A stretch of 64,000 bases of DNA from Candidatus Nitrososphaera evergladensis SR1 (GCF_000730285.1 NZ_CP007174.1:2108001-2172000), one strand, 5' to 3'; shown: positions 46,774 through 55,441, counted from the first letter of the stretch. Program-made: numbers and translations. Notes: generated by a model not told the origin, from the sequence alone.

Positions 46774-47919
46774 ATGGAATACCTCGTAATGCTTCCCGGT
46801 CCTACAAACGTGCCCAACAGGGTGATGAACGCCATGCTTGCTCCTGTGATAAACCACAGGAGTGACGATTTTCGCGTGCTGTACAAGGAGATATTTGAAA
46901 AGACCCAGAAGGTCTTCCAGACCACCGGCGACATCGTGCTCCTCACGACTTCGGGCACCGGCGCGGTCGAGACCTCGGTCGTCAACCTCATAAAAAAGGG
47001 CGACAAGGCAGTCATCCCGGTCAACGGCGAGTTTTCCACGCGCCTTGCAGACCTCATCGACAGCTGGGGCGGCCAGGCAATCAGGATAAAGGCGCCGTTT
47101 GGCGAGAACCCGCCGTACGAAGAGTTTGAAAAAGTCTTTGACCAGCACAAGGACATCAAGGCGCTGTACGCCGTGTACAACGAGACCTCGACTGGTACCA
47201 CCATCCGCTACATGGACAAACTGGGCCAGCTCGCGTCACGCAAGGGCGCGTTCTTTGTCGCCGACTCGGTTTCAATCCTCGGAGGCGACGAGCTCCCGGT
47301 GGACAGGTGGAACATCGACGTCTGCGTGACTGCGTCGCAAAAGGCACTTGCAGCCCCTCCGGGCGTCTCGCCAGTGTCGGTGAGTGCAAGGGCGAAAAAA
47401 TACATGCAGGAAAACCCGCCTCCCACGGCCTACCTGAACCTGAAGCGCTACTTCAAGTACCAGGAAGAGCACTTTGAGACGCCGTTCACCCCTGCGCTTC
47501 CGCTGTACTATGCGTTCCGCGAGGCGCTCAACATGATACTTGAAGAAGGCATGGACAACAGGATAAGGCGCCACAAGATTTGCGCCGACGCCTTTTACGC
47601 CGGCCTCAACGCTATGGGCTTGACGCCGTTTGCCAAGCCGGACGCAAGGAGCAACGTCGTGATTGCAGTCAACTACTTGCAGGGAATGGACGACAAGAAG
47701 TTCCGCGGCCTGCTCGGCGAGCAGTTCAAGGTACTGGTTGCAGGCGGCTTTGGCGACCTGAAAGGCAAGGTGTTCAGGGTAGGCTGTATGGGCGAAGTGC
47801 ACAAGTACCACGTCATGAGGACGCTGTCGTCAATCGCGTCTGCGATGAACATGATAGGCGTCAAGGCAAACCCGGAGGCAACGTCGGTCGCGCTTGACAG
47901 GCTCAAGGCTCTTAACTAG
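46774..47919 (+). CDS. Class V PLP aminotransferase (serine/alanine-glyoxylate type)
   Basis: This 381-residue protein has the class V signature MLPGPTNVPNRVMNAM, VINHRSDDFRVLY, the TSGTGAVETSV phosphate loop, DSVSILGGDELPVD and the PLP lysine in VTASQKALAAPPG. It probably moves amino groups between alanine or serine and glyoxylate or a related 2-oxo acid. GATTTAAATATCGG lies about 28 bases before the ATG, fitting a leaderless message. Confidence 0.92.
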   Translation: MEYLVMLPGPTNVPNRVMNAMLAPVINHRSDDFRVLYKEIFEKTQKVFQTTGDIVLLTTSGTGAVETSVVNLIKKGDKAVIPVNGEFSTRLADLIDSWGGQAIRIKAPFGENPPYEEFEKVFDQHKDIKALYAVYNETSTGTTIRYMDKLGQLASRKGAFFVADSVSILGGDELPVDRWNIDVCVTASQKALAAPPGVSPVSVSARAKKYMQENPPPTAYLNLKRYFKYQEEHFETPFTPALPLYYAFREALNMILEEGMDNRIRRHKICADAFYAGLNAMGLTPFAKPDARSNVVIAVNYLQGMDDKKFRGLLGEQFKVLVAGGFGDLKGKVFRVGCMGEVHKYHVMRTLSSIASAMNMIGVKANPEATSVALDRLKALN

Positions 47920-48262
47920 CGCCCTTTCTTTTTACAAAGGGCCATTTCTTTGTGTGTGCGTGCGCGTTTCCAACTCCCCACAACTACAATGGTAGTTGTA
48001 GGTCCCGGTTAGTTCTTTTAGATAAGTCAAGTGCGCGTGCGTAGTGTACTGGCACAAGCTGCGCTACTTCAGGCATGGCTTGACCATAGCTATAGAAGCG
48101 GGCCTAGAGGGACTAGAGTTTAGAAAAATAAGGGTTCGGGCTCCAATGAGTTCGTAGACATGGAGTAAAAAGGGAACGCCCCGTTTTCGTGCTCGGCATT
48201 GTGCCGCTTTTTGAAGGCAAGTCTGAAAGGTGAAATAGAGGAATCTCCTATTCTTTAGTATA
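47920..48262. other. Intergenic stretch with hairpin, no supported gene
   Basis: A perfect 8-base inverted repeat, ACAACTAC-AATG-GTAGTTGT (47980-47999), lies 61 bases after the aminotransferase stop and may be a terminator stem or an operator. Related GTGCGTGCGCG/GTGCGCGTGCG runs flank it. A 37-codon GTG ORF at 48044 has no family features. From here rightward the sequence becomes more AT-rich. Confidence 0.4.
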
Positions 48263-48652
48263 TTGCCAGACAAAAGCCTTGCAATAGGCATTCTTGCAGT
48301 AACAATAGTAGGATTGCTATCTCTGGCTTTTTCTCTCACAAATAGCGTGCAAGTAAACGCACAGCTGATAGAACAGAATCCATCTCCGACAGCAACTCCA
48401 CAAATGCTTCAAGAATGCAAAGAGATGGGCATCTCGCTAGAAAAATGCTCTGAAAATGAGATATTGAAACACCGCTGCCTTGGAGCAGTGGGCTCACCAT
48501 TTGGATCATCAAGCGGTGCAGCATCACAACCAGAACTTGGCCCATTTGTTGTGGAGATATTGGCAGGCTCTGGGATAGCATTTGTAGCGTCTATTTTCGG
48601 AATAAGGAAGTTAAGGTCAGTAAAGAAGAAAAGGTTAGCAGAGGGCAAATAA
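48263..48652 (+). CDS. Small membrane/secreted hypothetical protein
   Basis: This 129-residue protein starts at TTG (an in-frame TAG lies just upstream). It has an N-terminal signal-like segment (GILAVTIVGLLSLAFSL), a middle with three cysteines (LQECKEM, EKCSEN, HRCLGAVG) and a second hydrophobic span (FVVEILAGSGIAFVASIFG) followed by a basic tail RKLRSVKKKR. This suggests an extracellular loop held between two membrane segments. No family is recognised. Confidence 0.5.
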   Translation: MPDKSLAIGILAVTIVGLLSLAFSLTNSVQVNAQLIEQNPSPTATPQMLQECKEMGISLEKCSENEILKHRCLGAVGSPFGSSSGAASQPELGPFVVEILAGSGIAFVASIFGIRKLRSVKKKRLAEGK

Positions 48653-48710
48653 TAGCAGGTACATACATGCAGAATGCTAAAGTAACACCGCAGATATCGG
48701 CTCAGCATCT

Positions 48711-49208
48711 ATGGCCCGGGACTCTATACCTGTCAAGGTGCTGTCAATAGGACTTGCAGGTTGTATACTCGGTATCTTTTGCACTGTCAGTAACATGAGT
48801 CCAGCCTACGCCTCGGACTTTGAAGTTATACGGCTGAACCACGATCCAATCGTGACTACCATTGAGAATGCGGATGAAAAAATAACAAAGTTGGAACGCG
48901 GCCAGCAGACTGTAATAGAAATAGCGGCTCATAACAACATGGCAGCATCGCAGCATTTTGTGATGGTAGTCGAGGTCAGAGATGGCAGAGGAGTTACCGA
49001 ATATCTAGCGTGGCAAGAAGGGGTCGCTGAACCTGACAGCGATTTTGAAATAAAGTTCTCTTGGTCTCCTGAGCAAACATGCGAGTTCTACGAAGACTGT
49101 GCAAAACGAGAGATCAGAAGTTTTGCAATGTCATCTCTAACCGAACCAAGATCAGTATCTTCAATAGCTACCACAGGTGGCATAACAATCTCAGGAATAT
49201 CGACGTAA
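48711..49208 (+). CDS. Secreted hypothetical protein, beta-rich
   Basis: This 165-residue protein has a signal peptide (VLSIGLAGCILGIFCTVSNMSPAYA) and a beta-rich domain with EIAAHNNMAASQHFVMVVEVRDGRGVTEY, the style of archaeal extracellular Ig-like domains. A cysteine pair in QTCEFYEDCAKRE could form a disulfide. It may share a transcript with the next gene, 9 bases away. The function is unknown. Confidence 0.65.
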   Translation: MARDSIPVKVLSIGLAGCILGIFCTVSNMSPAYASDFEVIRLNHDPIVTTIENADEKITKLERGQQTVIEIAAHNNMAASQHFVMVVEVRDGRGVTEYLAWQEGVAEPDSDFEIKFSWSPEQTCEFYEDCAKREIRSFAMSSLTEPRSVSSIATTGGITISGIST

Positions 49209-49217
49209 CTCCCTACT

Positions 49218-49568
49218 ATGGATCAAAATTATGACGTGCTGTTACACGATAGCACATACAGTGTACAATATTCATTTCACAAGGGAAGTGGAAGAATCGT
49301 CAACATAGAAATTAATCATGATGCCCGAACGCTCACTCTTTCGGTAGAAACGCTGCAAGATAGCCAACTCATAATGGCTATTCCACAGCCATTGTATTAC
49401 TATGCACTTATTGGCAATACGCCGGGAGCTGTTGAACTTTACGTCCATGCAGATGGAAACGACACTCCTTTCGAACAGCTGATGGACTTCAAAAAGAGCC
49501 TTGTTACGTATATTGTGAATATTGAAAAAGGAACCGAACAGGTTATGCTAGGCAGAAGATTGCCGTAG
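49218..49568 (+). CDS. Hypothetical protein, thaumarchaeal-style beta domain
   Basis: This 116-residue protein has no signal peptide. It contains alternating beta strands (YSVQYSFHKGSGRIVNIEIN, ARTLTLSVETLQ, LIMAIPQPL), like C-terminal domains found on thaumarchaeal secreted proteins. It begins 9 bases after the preceding secreted protein and may once have been part of it or act with it. Confidence 0.55.
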   Translation: MDQNYDVLLHDSTYSVQYSFHKGSGRIVNIEINHDARTLTLSVETLQDSQLIMAIPQPLYYYALIGNTPGAVELYVHADGNDTPFEQLMDFKKSLVTYIVNIEKGTEQVMLGRRLP

Positions 49569-49689
49569 AAGCAGAGCCGACCTAATCATTACCTTTGTTA
49601 TGATAGTTGCAGGTCAAAAGAACCATGATGATGTCAAACTACGGCATCTCTTCATATTGGTAGAACGTTGTTCATGCGTATTATTAGGA

Positions 49690-49887
49690 ACAAGGTACGG
49701 GCCCAAAGGGGCTCCGTGCCACATTGGATGCGAGCATCACAGCAAAAGTGGCAGGTTGTAATCCTTGATATCGACATACTCAAACTGGGCATCACTTCGC
49801 TTCGCAAAATCATAGATCCATTTTTGCTACTGCCTCGCCATTTCTTCCATGATGAGTGCTTCCTAGGATTACGGCCACTCTTGGCAT
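49690..49887 (-). pseudogene. Relic of NADPH-dependent FMN reductase
   Basis: On the minus strand, ATG at 49887 starts MPRVAVILGSTHHGRNGEAVAKMD and hits a stop. In another frame the homology continues as YDFAKRSDAQFEYVDIKDYNLPLLL and stops again. These two pieces are the N-terminal flavodoxin-like half of NAD(P)H-dependent FMN reductases (ILGSTRxGRxGEAVAKW...VDIKDYNLPLLDE). The rest of the gene is missing. The plus-strand ORF over the same bases is a shadow. Confidence 0.7.
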
Positions 49888-49948
49888 TTACTTTGCCTAC
49901 TATTGTATATCAGTTTGGAATCTAGAGTGATTTACCTAACAAGTCCGC

Positions 49949-50035
49949 TCACGCCACCACCAAGACTCTGTCAACCTTTTCAACGATGCCTGAAAAATCC
50001 ATTCCCCAAGACGACAGGAACTGAAGTGGAATCAT
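49949..50035 (-). pseudogene. Relic of a zinc-type (MDR) dehydrogenase
   Basis: A 28-codon stretch reads MIPLQFLSSWGMDFSGIVEK and ends VDRVLVVA-stop. It resembles the N-terminal GxDFSGVVEKVG region of medium-chain dehydrogenases and quinone oxidoreductases, but nothing else of that gene is present. Its ATG overlaps the stop of the alpha/beta hydrolase gene upstream. Confidence 0.45.
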
Positions 50036-50904
50036 CTGCTCGCTCCCTTCGTCGCATTCAGGATTAATTGCGCAACCTCGTTTGGATGTGATACAAGTGA
50101 TGCATGGCCTGATGGAAGGGATATGGTTGTAGCATTCATCTGTTGTGCGAAGGTACGTTGTAGATCCAGAGGAATAAGATGATCATTTTCAGACACTTGA
50201 AACCACGTCGGAAGTTGCTTCCAGGCTGGAGGCCCGGATTTTTCACCAAAAATTGATTGATTAACTGGCTTTTGCACAACCGCCATTACGTCAGTCTGAG
50301 CCTTGTCAAGATCCTGCGCAAACGTGTCGTGGAAGAACGCCGGGTTAATGTACGCAAATCCGCTGCTGTCAAGGACCAACAAGTCCTTGGGAAGCTTGGT
50401 CACGTCGACGTAATCTGTGATGGACTTGCCATTATCAGGGGCAAATGCGCTAACGTAGACAAGCCCTTTAACATTAGGATTATTGTAAGCAGCATTCGTG
50501 ATTACAAATCCAGCATACGAATGTCCTGCGAGAATTACCGGACCGCCGGCTAGCTCGACAGCGCGATTGACCGTGGCGACATCATCTTTCAGAGAATGTA
50601 GAGGAAGCTGCGGAGCGATAACATTGTAGCCAGCCTTCTTTAAAATAGGAATTACCTTGCTCCATGAGGACGCATCGGCCCACAACCCATGCACCAATAC
50701 AATACTCATAGTCTTGTTATTGTTGGTGGTAGCCATACTCTTTGATTGGTCAGCCTGGACTAAAGTAATCGCACCCTCTTTACTGGCAAAACTGGATTGA
50801 ATAGTTGGCTTGATGCCCATCAATATTATCGATAGTGTCATTGCGATGCCAATAGCGACTAATACATGACGAGCTCCATTTTTTCTTCCCGATAGAGTTG
50901 GCAT
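50032..50904 (-). CDS. Secreted or membrane-anchored alpha/beta hydrolase
   Basis: ATG at 50904 (MPTLSGRKNG) is preferred over 50943. After a membrane segment (HVLVAIGIAMTLSIILMGI) follows an alpha/beta-hydrolase domain: oxyanion region VLVHGLWADASSW, nucleophile elbow AGHSYAGFV, and a late His in LPSGHASLVSHP. It resembles salicylate esterase/hydroxynitrile lyase-like enzymes and probably hydrolyses a small ester outside the cell. The substrate is unknown. Relics of other genes lie directly downstream. Confidence 0.85.
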   Translation of the reverse strand: MPTLSGRKNGARHVLVAIGIAMTLSIILMGIKPTIQSSFASKEGAITLVQADQSKSMATTNNNKTMSIVLVHGLWADASSWSKVIPILKKAGYNVIAPQLPLHSLKDDVATVNRAVELAGGPVILAGHSYAGFVITNAAYNNPNVKGLVYVSAFAPDNGKSITDYVDVTKLPKDLLVLDSSGFAYINPAFFHDTFAQDLDKAQTDVMAVVQKPVNQSIFGEKSGPPAWKQLPTWFQVSENDHLIPLDLQRTFAQQMNATTISLPSGHASLVSHPNEVAQLILNATKGASR

Positions 50905-51072
50905 ACCGTTGTAGAGATAAAGTAATTTTAAAGTCTTGAGCAAAATTTACGAGTAATGTGATTATGTTGAAATACCAACTAACGAATATCAAATTATTTA
51001 GGAATTTATGATAAGAAGCATAGGTGGAAAGAGAAACTTGTGTTTTAACCCAAATAATCCACTCTTTACAAC

Positions 51073-51111
51073 ATGCTCACAGCGATAATACTGGCAGGGT
51101 TTAGCGCATAA
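51073..51111 (+). pseudogene. Possible relic of MobA-like start
   Basis: A 12-codon stretch MLTAIILAGFSA followed by a stop resembles the start of MobA/nucleotidyltransferase proteins (MLTAIILAGGFSARLG) with one glycine lost. Nothing downstream continues the family. It is too short to be certain. Confidence 0.25.
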
Positions 51112-51170
51112 TAAGGAAGGGGCGGGGTAATTAGATAATTTTCCCACCCGGCCCGCCTAAAGATTTAGGT

Positions 51171-52517
51171 TTACGAAGGTACGGATTCAGAAATTGAGGG
51201 TCTTTGTCCAGTACCTCTAGAACCTCCGGCAAGTTCATTCTGGATTAGTTGAGCGGCGCGCCTTGCACTTGCAAAGGACGCGTTAGATAATAATCCCTCC
51301 TGTCCGACCCAGTCTCCCACTACGTATAGACCTTCTTCGATTTTTGGATCGACCCGCCCTGATAACCCGCCGTTTGCGGCAGTAACCAAGGTATTTGAAA
51401 GCACCATACTTGGCAAAGGTCTCTTCTTAACGAGTACTTGTCTCCAACCGGGCTGCATCAGATCAAGCAGTTCTTCAAGTTCTTTTTCGTCTTCTTTCGG
51501 ATTTGGTTTGATCGAAGAACCGAGGTACTTTGCCACATGGATCAGTGCTCCGTTAGGAGGAGCAAGCTCTGCATATGGAGAGTGGACCGAAAAGTATAGG
51601 GGTGAATCGATTCCAAGGGCAAACAGCGCATCCTTTTGTGGAAGATTGCTAAGCGCAACGTCCAGGCATGCCAGGCGTACAGGCCTGGCCTCCTTTACTG
51701 CTTTTGACAATGCCTCAATCTTCTCGCCTTCATGAAATAGGGCTTGCGCCTCATTTGGACCTGCTGCTATTACAAGTATCTCTGCGGATATCTGGCTCTG
51801 GTCAGATAACGTAACTAGCCAACCCGAACTGTTTCTTTGTACTTTGGTTGCCTTCTTTCCCATAACAATTCTTGCTTTGGCATTTTTAGCAGCCGCGACA
51901 AGCCCATCAACTAGAGTCTGCCAGCCTCTATCGACATACATGACCCCTCCCAAGTTGTATAGGTGGACTTGGTGCAACGCAGAACCCGCGCTCTGGATGT
52001 CCGGATCATTACCGTAGGTAGTCAGGCTGATAAGAGCCTTCAATAAGGCGATCGCGTCCGCATCATGAAAATTCCTCTCAATCCATTCCGTCACGCTGAT
52101 ATTCTCTAATTCTGTGAAGTCAGTTTTGTTTAATAAATCGGAGAACTTGGCAAAGACATCTTCCGAGTTAAAGTCGCTCACTGGAGTCAGAGAGGGAGAA
52201 CTGCTATTGGTTAGCACGCGATACTTTTTGGCATCTCTTATCCCAAGGCCCGTAGCTGGAGGTTCTCCACCAGTATATGAGACCCCTAACTCTTGCAGGA
52301 CCTTTGCTCCTACATCTGCGAGGAAAAGCGCATGCGGTCCCTGATTGAAATAATATCCATTATCGATTGACGTTCTTGCACGGCCTCCTATTTCGCGCGA
52401 CGATTGTTCAAACAGTGTTACAGCTTTTCCGGCGCGAGCGAGCAACGCAGCCGTTGTTAGACCTGCAAGCCCTCCGCCGATGACAATGACATCCGGACTG
52501 TCATCTTTTTCCATCAT
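51171..52517 (-). CDS. FAD-dependent oxidoreductase (phytoene desaturase-like)
   Basis: This 448-residue flavoprotein opens with a dinucleotide-binding motif (VIGGGLAGLTTAALLARAG) and the amine-oxidase/phytoene-desaturase signature GGRARTSIDNGYYFNQGPHAL, and closes with EGLYVVGDWVGQEGLLSNASFASARRAAQ. It probably oxidises or saturates an isoprenoid or amine. No carotenoid genes are adjacent, so the substrate is unknown. It lies among decayed genes but shows no defect itself. Confidence 0.85.
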   Translation of the reverse strand: MMEKDDSPDVIVIGGGLAGLTTAALLARAGKAVTLFEQSSREIGGRARTSIDNGYYFNQGPHALFLADVGAKVLQELGVSYTGGEPPATGLGIRDAKKYRVLTNSSSPSLTPVSDFNSEDVFAKFSDLLNKTDFTELENISVTEWIERNFHDADAIALLKALISLTTYGNDPDIQSAGSALHQVHLYNLGGVMYVDRGWQTLVDGLVAAAKNAKARIVMGKKATKVQRNSSGWLVTLSDQSQISAEILVIAAGPNEAQALFHEGEKIEALSKAVKEARPVRLACLDVALSNLPQKDALFALGIDSPLYFSVHSPYAELAPPNGALIHVAKYLGSSIKPNPKEDEKELEELLDLMQPGWRQVLVKKRPLPSMVLSNTLVTAANGGLSGRVDPKIEEGLYVVGDWVGQEGLLSNASFASARRAAQLIQNELAGGSRGTGQRPSISESVPS

Positions 52518-52649
52518 TGTCGCTCATGTACTTTAGCATAAAAGATATGCCTTTCTCGCACTCTTTATCTTATACAATTGCATAACGTCGTTCATGAAAC
52601 AACATTCAGACAAAAGAACTGAAAATGATGCATTTGTAAGTTGATGGGC

Positions 52650-52874
52650 GATAGCTCTAAGTCTCCTAAATCGTATTCTATCAACTCGTGCTCTTGTCCC
52701 TTGCCAGGTGGTTTTGAACTTGCCGCCGACGCGCAGGTCGTTTTCAGCAGCCGGCGCTTCTCAGTCATCCGAAGCAAAAGCCCAGCCTGTAATGTGTTCC
52801 GGCTTGTTCCAGCACTCCCACACTTTTTCCATGGAAGCATTTACCACAGTTTGTACGGCAATAGTGTTTTTCAT
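52650..52874 (-). pseudogene. Broken SRPBCC/AHSA1-family gene
   Basis: ATG at 52874 begins MKNTIAVQTVVNASMEKVWE and continues CWNKPEHITGWAFASDD. Then a TGA replaces an expected Trp codon, followed in frame by EAPAAENDLRVGGKFKT. The middle of the domain is deleted, and a further piece, EHELIEYDLGD, survives in another frame. Intact homologues (Aha1/START-like ligand-binding proteins) continue through WEAPAAENDLRVGGKF. The DHFR-like gene upstream is a common neighbour of this family. Confidence 0.75.
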
Positions 52875-52889
52875 TATTACCTGCACTAA

Positions 52890-52927
52890 GGCAAATGACA
52901 TAAAAAAAAGAATTATGCCCCAAGGGG
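52890..52927 (-). repeat. Duplicated promoter element, copy 1
   Basis: Read leftward: CCCCTTGGGG (52927-52918), about 17 bases, then TTTTTTATGTCATTTGCC and, after a short leader, the SRPBCC relic's ATG. It closely matches 53724-53760. Confidence 0.65.
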
Positions 52928-52935
52928 GGAGCAGT

Positions 52936-53604
52936 TTATCCTTCTTCCTTGAGCCGCTTTCGGCGGGCAAGTTCTGCCTCGCTTGGAGTCTCAAGCCCAA
53001 ACGACCCTGTCTTGACCTCGCCTGCACGCCCATACGAGGCGATGATAACTCCACTTGGCGAAATCTCGCTTTCAACAAGTTTGAATCCAGCTGGAATCGT
53101 GCCATCTGCAAACAATCGCTTGCCAATGCCGAGAGTGACAGGGAATATCTTTAGCCGGAGTTCATCAACCAAGTCGTGCTTTAAAAGCGTCTGGATAAGA
53201 TTGCCGCTGCCATGAACCTGTATTTCTGGCCCCTCCTGCTCCTTTAGTTTCTTGATCTCCTTCCAGACATCGCCTTGAATAAGTTCGGAATTGTTCCAGT
53301 CGAGCTTTGTAATCGTCTTTGATGCTACGTATTTCTTGGCATTATTGATTCTGGCAGCAAATGGATCTTCACTACTGTTCACGTACGGCCAGTGCGCCGC
53401 AAATATCTCGTACGTTTTTCTGCCAAGCAACAATTCAAAGGGCTTGCTCATCTGCTTGACCATAACTTTGAGGAGATAGTCATCAATGTATCCGACAACC
53501 CAGCCTTCGTGCTTGAACCCGCCTGTAGGATCTTCCCCAGGGCCGCCAGGAGCCTGCATAACGCCGTCGAGGGATATAAAAGACAGGACAACCAGTTTTC
53601 TCAT
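52936..53604 (-). CDS. Dihydrofolate reductase-like (RibD C-terminal family) protein
   Basis: This 222-residue protein starts MRKLVVLSFISLDGVMQAPG and has ELLLGRKTYEIFAAHWP and EIQVHGSGNLIQTLLKHDLVDELRL, the hallmarks of the YyaP/RibD-like reductase family. A strong Shine-Dalgarno sequence AGGAGG lies 9 bases before the ATG, unlike the leaderless genes around it. The message therefore probably begins further upstream and covers the 34-codon ORF. Such genes often sit beside SRPBCC and YciI genes. Confidence 0.88.
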   Translation of the reverse strand: MRKLVVLSFISLDGVMQAPGGPGEDPTGGFKHEGWVVGYIDDYLLKVMVKQMSKPFELLLGRKTYEIFAAHWPYVNSSEDPFAARINNAKKYVASKTITKLDWNNSELIQGDVWKEIKKLKEQEGPEIQVHGSGNLIQTLLKHDLVDELRLKIFPVTLGIGKRLFADGTIPAGFKLVESEISPSGVIIASYGRAGEVKTGSFGLETPSEAELARRKRLKEEG

Positions 53605-53607
53605 TTT

Positions 53608-53712
53608 TTATTTCCTCCTGTAAGTTGAGCTTGGCAAAAAGTCTCTCGTCTTCAATTCTTTAACCGACAGGCTGTCGAACATTTGCGTCCCACTTTGTCC
53701 GTTTTTGTTCAT
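53608..53712 (-). CDS. Possible 34-residue leader ORF
   Basis: ATG at 53712 opens a 34-codon ORF (MNKNGQSGTQMFDSLSVKEL...TYRRK) that ends 3 bases before the DHFR-like start. Its final codons contain the AGGAGG ribosome-binding site of that gene. It follows the duplicated promoter element with leaderless-type spacing. It may be a leader peptide or the remains of a longer gene. Confidence 0.35.
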   Translation of the reverse strand: MNKNGQSGTQMFDSLSVKELKTRDFLPSSTYRRK

Positions 53713-53723
53713 GTCTGACCTAT

Positions 53724-53760
53724 GGCAAGTGACATAAAAAAGACATTACTCCCCAAGGGG
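53724..53760 (-). repeat. Duplicated promoter element, copy 2
   Basis: Read leftward: CCCCTTGGGG (53760-53751), then TTTTTTATGTCACTTGCC, about 12-30 bases before the ATG of the 34-codon ORF. It is nearly the same as 52890-52927; the palindrome may be an operator. Confidence 0.65.
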
Positions 53761-53769
53761 AGAAAATTC

Positions 53770-54480
53770 GTCAGACGTTGCCAAACAGAAATGCTCGTGC
53801 ATTTTCCCGGCCGTCACAACAAAAAAGGGAAAACACACGCATCTTGACGGCATGACCCACATTATTCACAAATAGAATGTAATAGAGCAAAATATACTGA
53901 ATTTTTATACTGGGCAAAATTACCTTTTCGGGTGCTTGAGAGGCAAGATGCTGCGCGAGCACCAGTCGCGCTGACTCTGGCAACTCTGTTTTTCTCGTAC
54001 CCGCGGCGCAAGGCCGGGCATTGCTTGGCATTGGCAGTGTGCACTCCCCCGTTTCTTGGGAGGCTCAGGTTGTTCCCTGCCAAGAATGCCTTTACGTTCG
54101 AGTGGGTAAATTTAGAAAGCTGATTCTCAGAAACTAGGCATTAATAATCCCAAATACTAGCAAATAATGGTTTTGCGCAGTTGCAATGTACACTGATTAG
54201 CAAGTAAGCAAATCTTAAACACGATGCTGTTTTTGTAACACGCTATCAGACATGAATTAGCAATCATGTCTGAGCCAACAGGTTTATGGCAACCTGTGAC
54301 TTCATGTGTGCGAGCCAGCATATGATGTCAAACAACCTTGTGACGACCGAAAGTCAGCCACAACTGTTTGTATGCTGGCCCGCGCAATATTAGACAAAAG
54401 CAATCGGTAATAATGTACTGCCCACAATTATTCAAGCCTGCGGCAAAATAAATTACCGTGCCTAGATGCAAAAAATAGGC
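53770..54480. other. Intergenic stretch with hairpins, no supported gene
   Basis: About 700 bases without a convincing gene; the ORFs here overlap one another on both strands and lack family features. One clear structure is a perfect 9-base inverted repeat, CAGACATGA...TCATGTCTG (54247-54272, 8-base loop), followed at once by a second stem, ACAGGT...ACCTGT. This pair could be a small structured RNA, a terminator or an operator. Confidence 0.35.
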
Positions 54481-54650
54481 GCCGATGCCTGTCAAAGCCA
54501 GAGGGTCTGGTCGAACCGCCGATTTTGCAGCAAGCCTTTTGTCCAACTTATTGAAGAGACCATTCTATCAAAACGTTCAAGATAAATTCCTCGTTGGACG
54601 TTATCATATTGATGATGATAACGTAATGGTGATAGTGGAGATAACATTGC

Positions 54651-54854
54651 ATGGATTCAAAGAATCTGGCAACGCTTACACCTTCAGATATTGATGCATT
54701 GTTAGAACTAGTAACTCAAGAGGAACGGTACGTCATGTTATTGATACTCAAAAACCCAAAAGAGAGTAAAAAAAGAGAATGGCGGGTGAAGCGTTTGAAG
54801 TATCTAGATGATCTTTCCCAGAAGTTAGAGTATCTGAAAAAGCAGGCTTTATGA
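54651..54854 (+). CDS. Small hypothetical protein, charged coiled-coil-like
   Basis: This 67-residue ORF starts at ATG and encodes a helical, charged protein: SDIDALLELVTQEERYVMLL, then LKNPKESKKREWRVKRL and YLDDLSQKLEYLKKQAL. The C-terminal half could form a coiled coil. No family is recognised. Another ORF in a different frame overlaps its start. The call rests on composition only. Confidence 0.4.
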   Translation: MDSKNLATLTPSDIDALLELVTQEERYVMLLILKNPKESKKREWRVKRLKYLDDLSQKLEYLKKQAL

Positions 54855-55441
54855 CGTCTTCAAGAATATCCCCAAGCCGCGATTCTTAGTTTAAGGCCGA
54901 TCTCCAACAAACATTGTGCGCATAAATGCCTATGAAGGTTAGCGTGAGCTTGATACCCCTGTGATCTCTCCCTGATTGCTCACATGGTAAAGATAGATGA
55001 TGGGACATGGTGAGAAAATTATTTGGCTCTTTGGGCTTCTGGTTTCTTTTGGCGGCCAGACCTTTCTGAAGCCTTTATCGATATGCTCCTTTCTCCTTTA
55101 CGAATCTTTTGGACTACACTCCAAGAGGAGGCTAGTTGGCCAGATGCCGTTAGAATTAGACAGGAATTGGAGTCTGTACATATATGTAGATGGGGTGTGT
55201 GTTATGGAGACGGTACTTCGCTATCAATTCTTGAACGCACTGCCCATCTTGTACGGCTTTACTCCAGAGACTTTATACGGCCGTTGCCACTTTTATTGCA
55301 AAGTCGTGCATATACCTTGCCGCAGAGAATCTGGGCTCACCTAATCACATTACTAATTACTACTTTTATGGCAAAAAATTGAAGGGATTAGGTGGGGATT
55401 CTTACCACCTATTTTCATATACATGTCAGGTATTGCGACTT
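54855..55441. other. Intergenic stretch, no supported gene
   Basis: Two overlapping ORFs (54997-55344 and 55023-55382) occupy this stretch in different frames. Neither shows a family motif, and both have compositions expected of chance ORFs. Nothing else is recognised. Confidence 0.35.

Noticed and set aside
47268-47280. GTTTCAATCCT match to the CRISPR repeat inside the aminotransferase gene
   Set aside because: It is an isolated 11-base match within a conserved coding region, so chance is the simplest explanation.
48064-48339. 91-codon minus-strand ORF near the small membrane protein gene
   Set aside because: It overlaps the better-supported plus-strand ORF with a signal segment and has no family features.
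49668-49925. 85-codon plus-strand ORF
   Set aside because: The opposite strand carries a recognisable FMN-reductase relic, so this is a shadow.
53862-54123. Overlapping ORFs on both strands in the gene-poor stretch
   Set aside because: They conflict with each other and show no recognisable protein features.
54997-55382. Two overlapping ORFs of 115 and 119 codons
   Set aside because: They use different frames of the same DNA, and neither shows a domain, good promoter or sensible composition.
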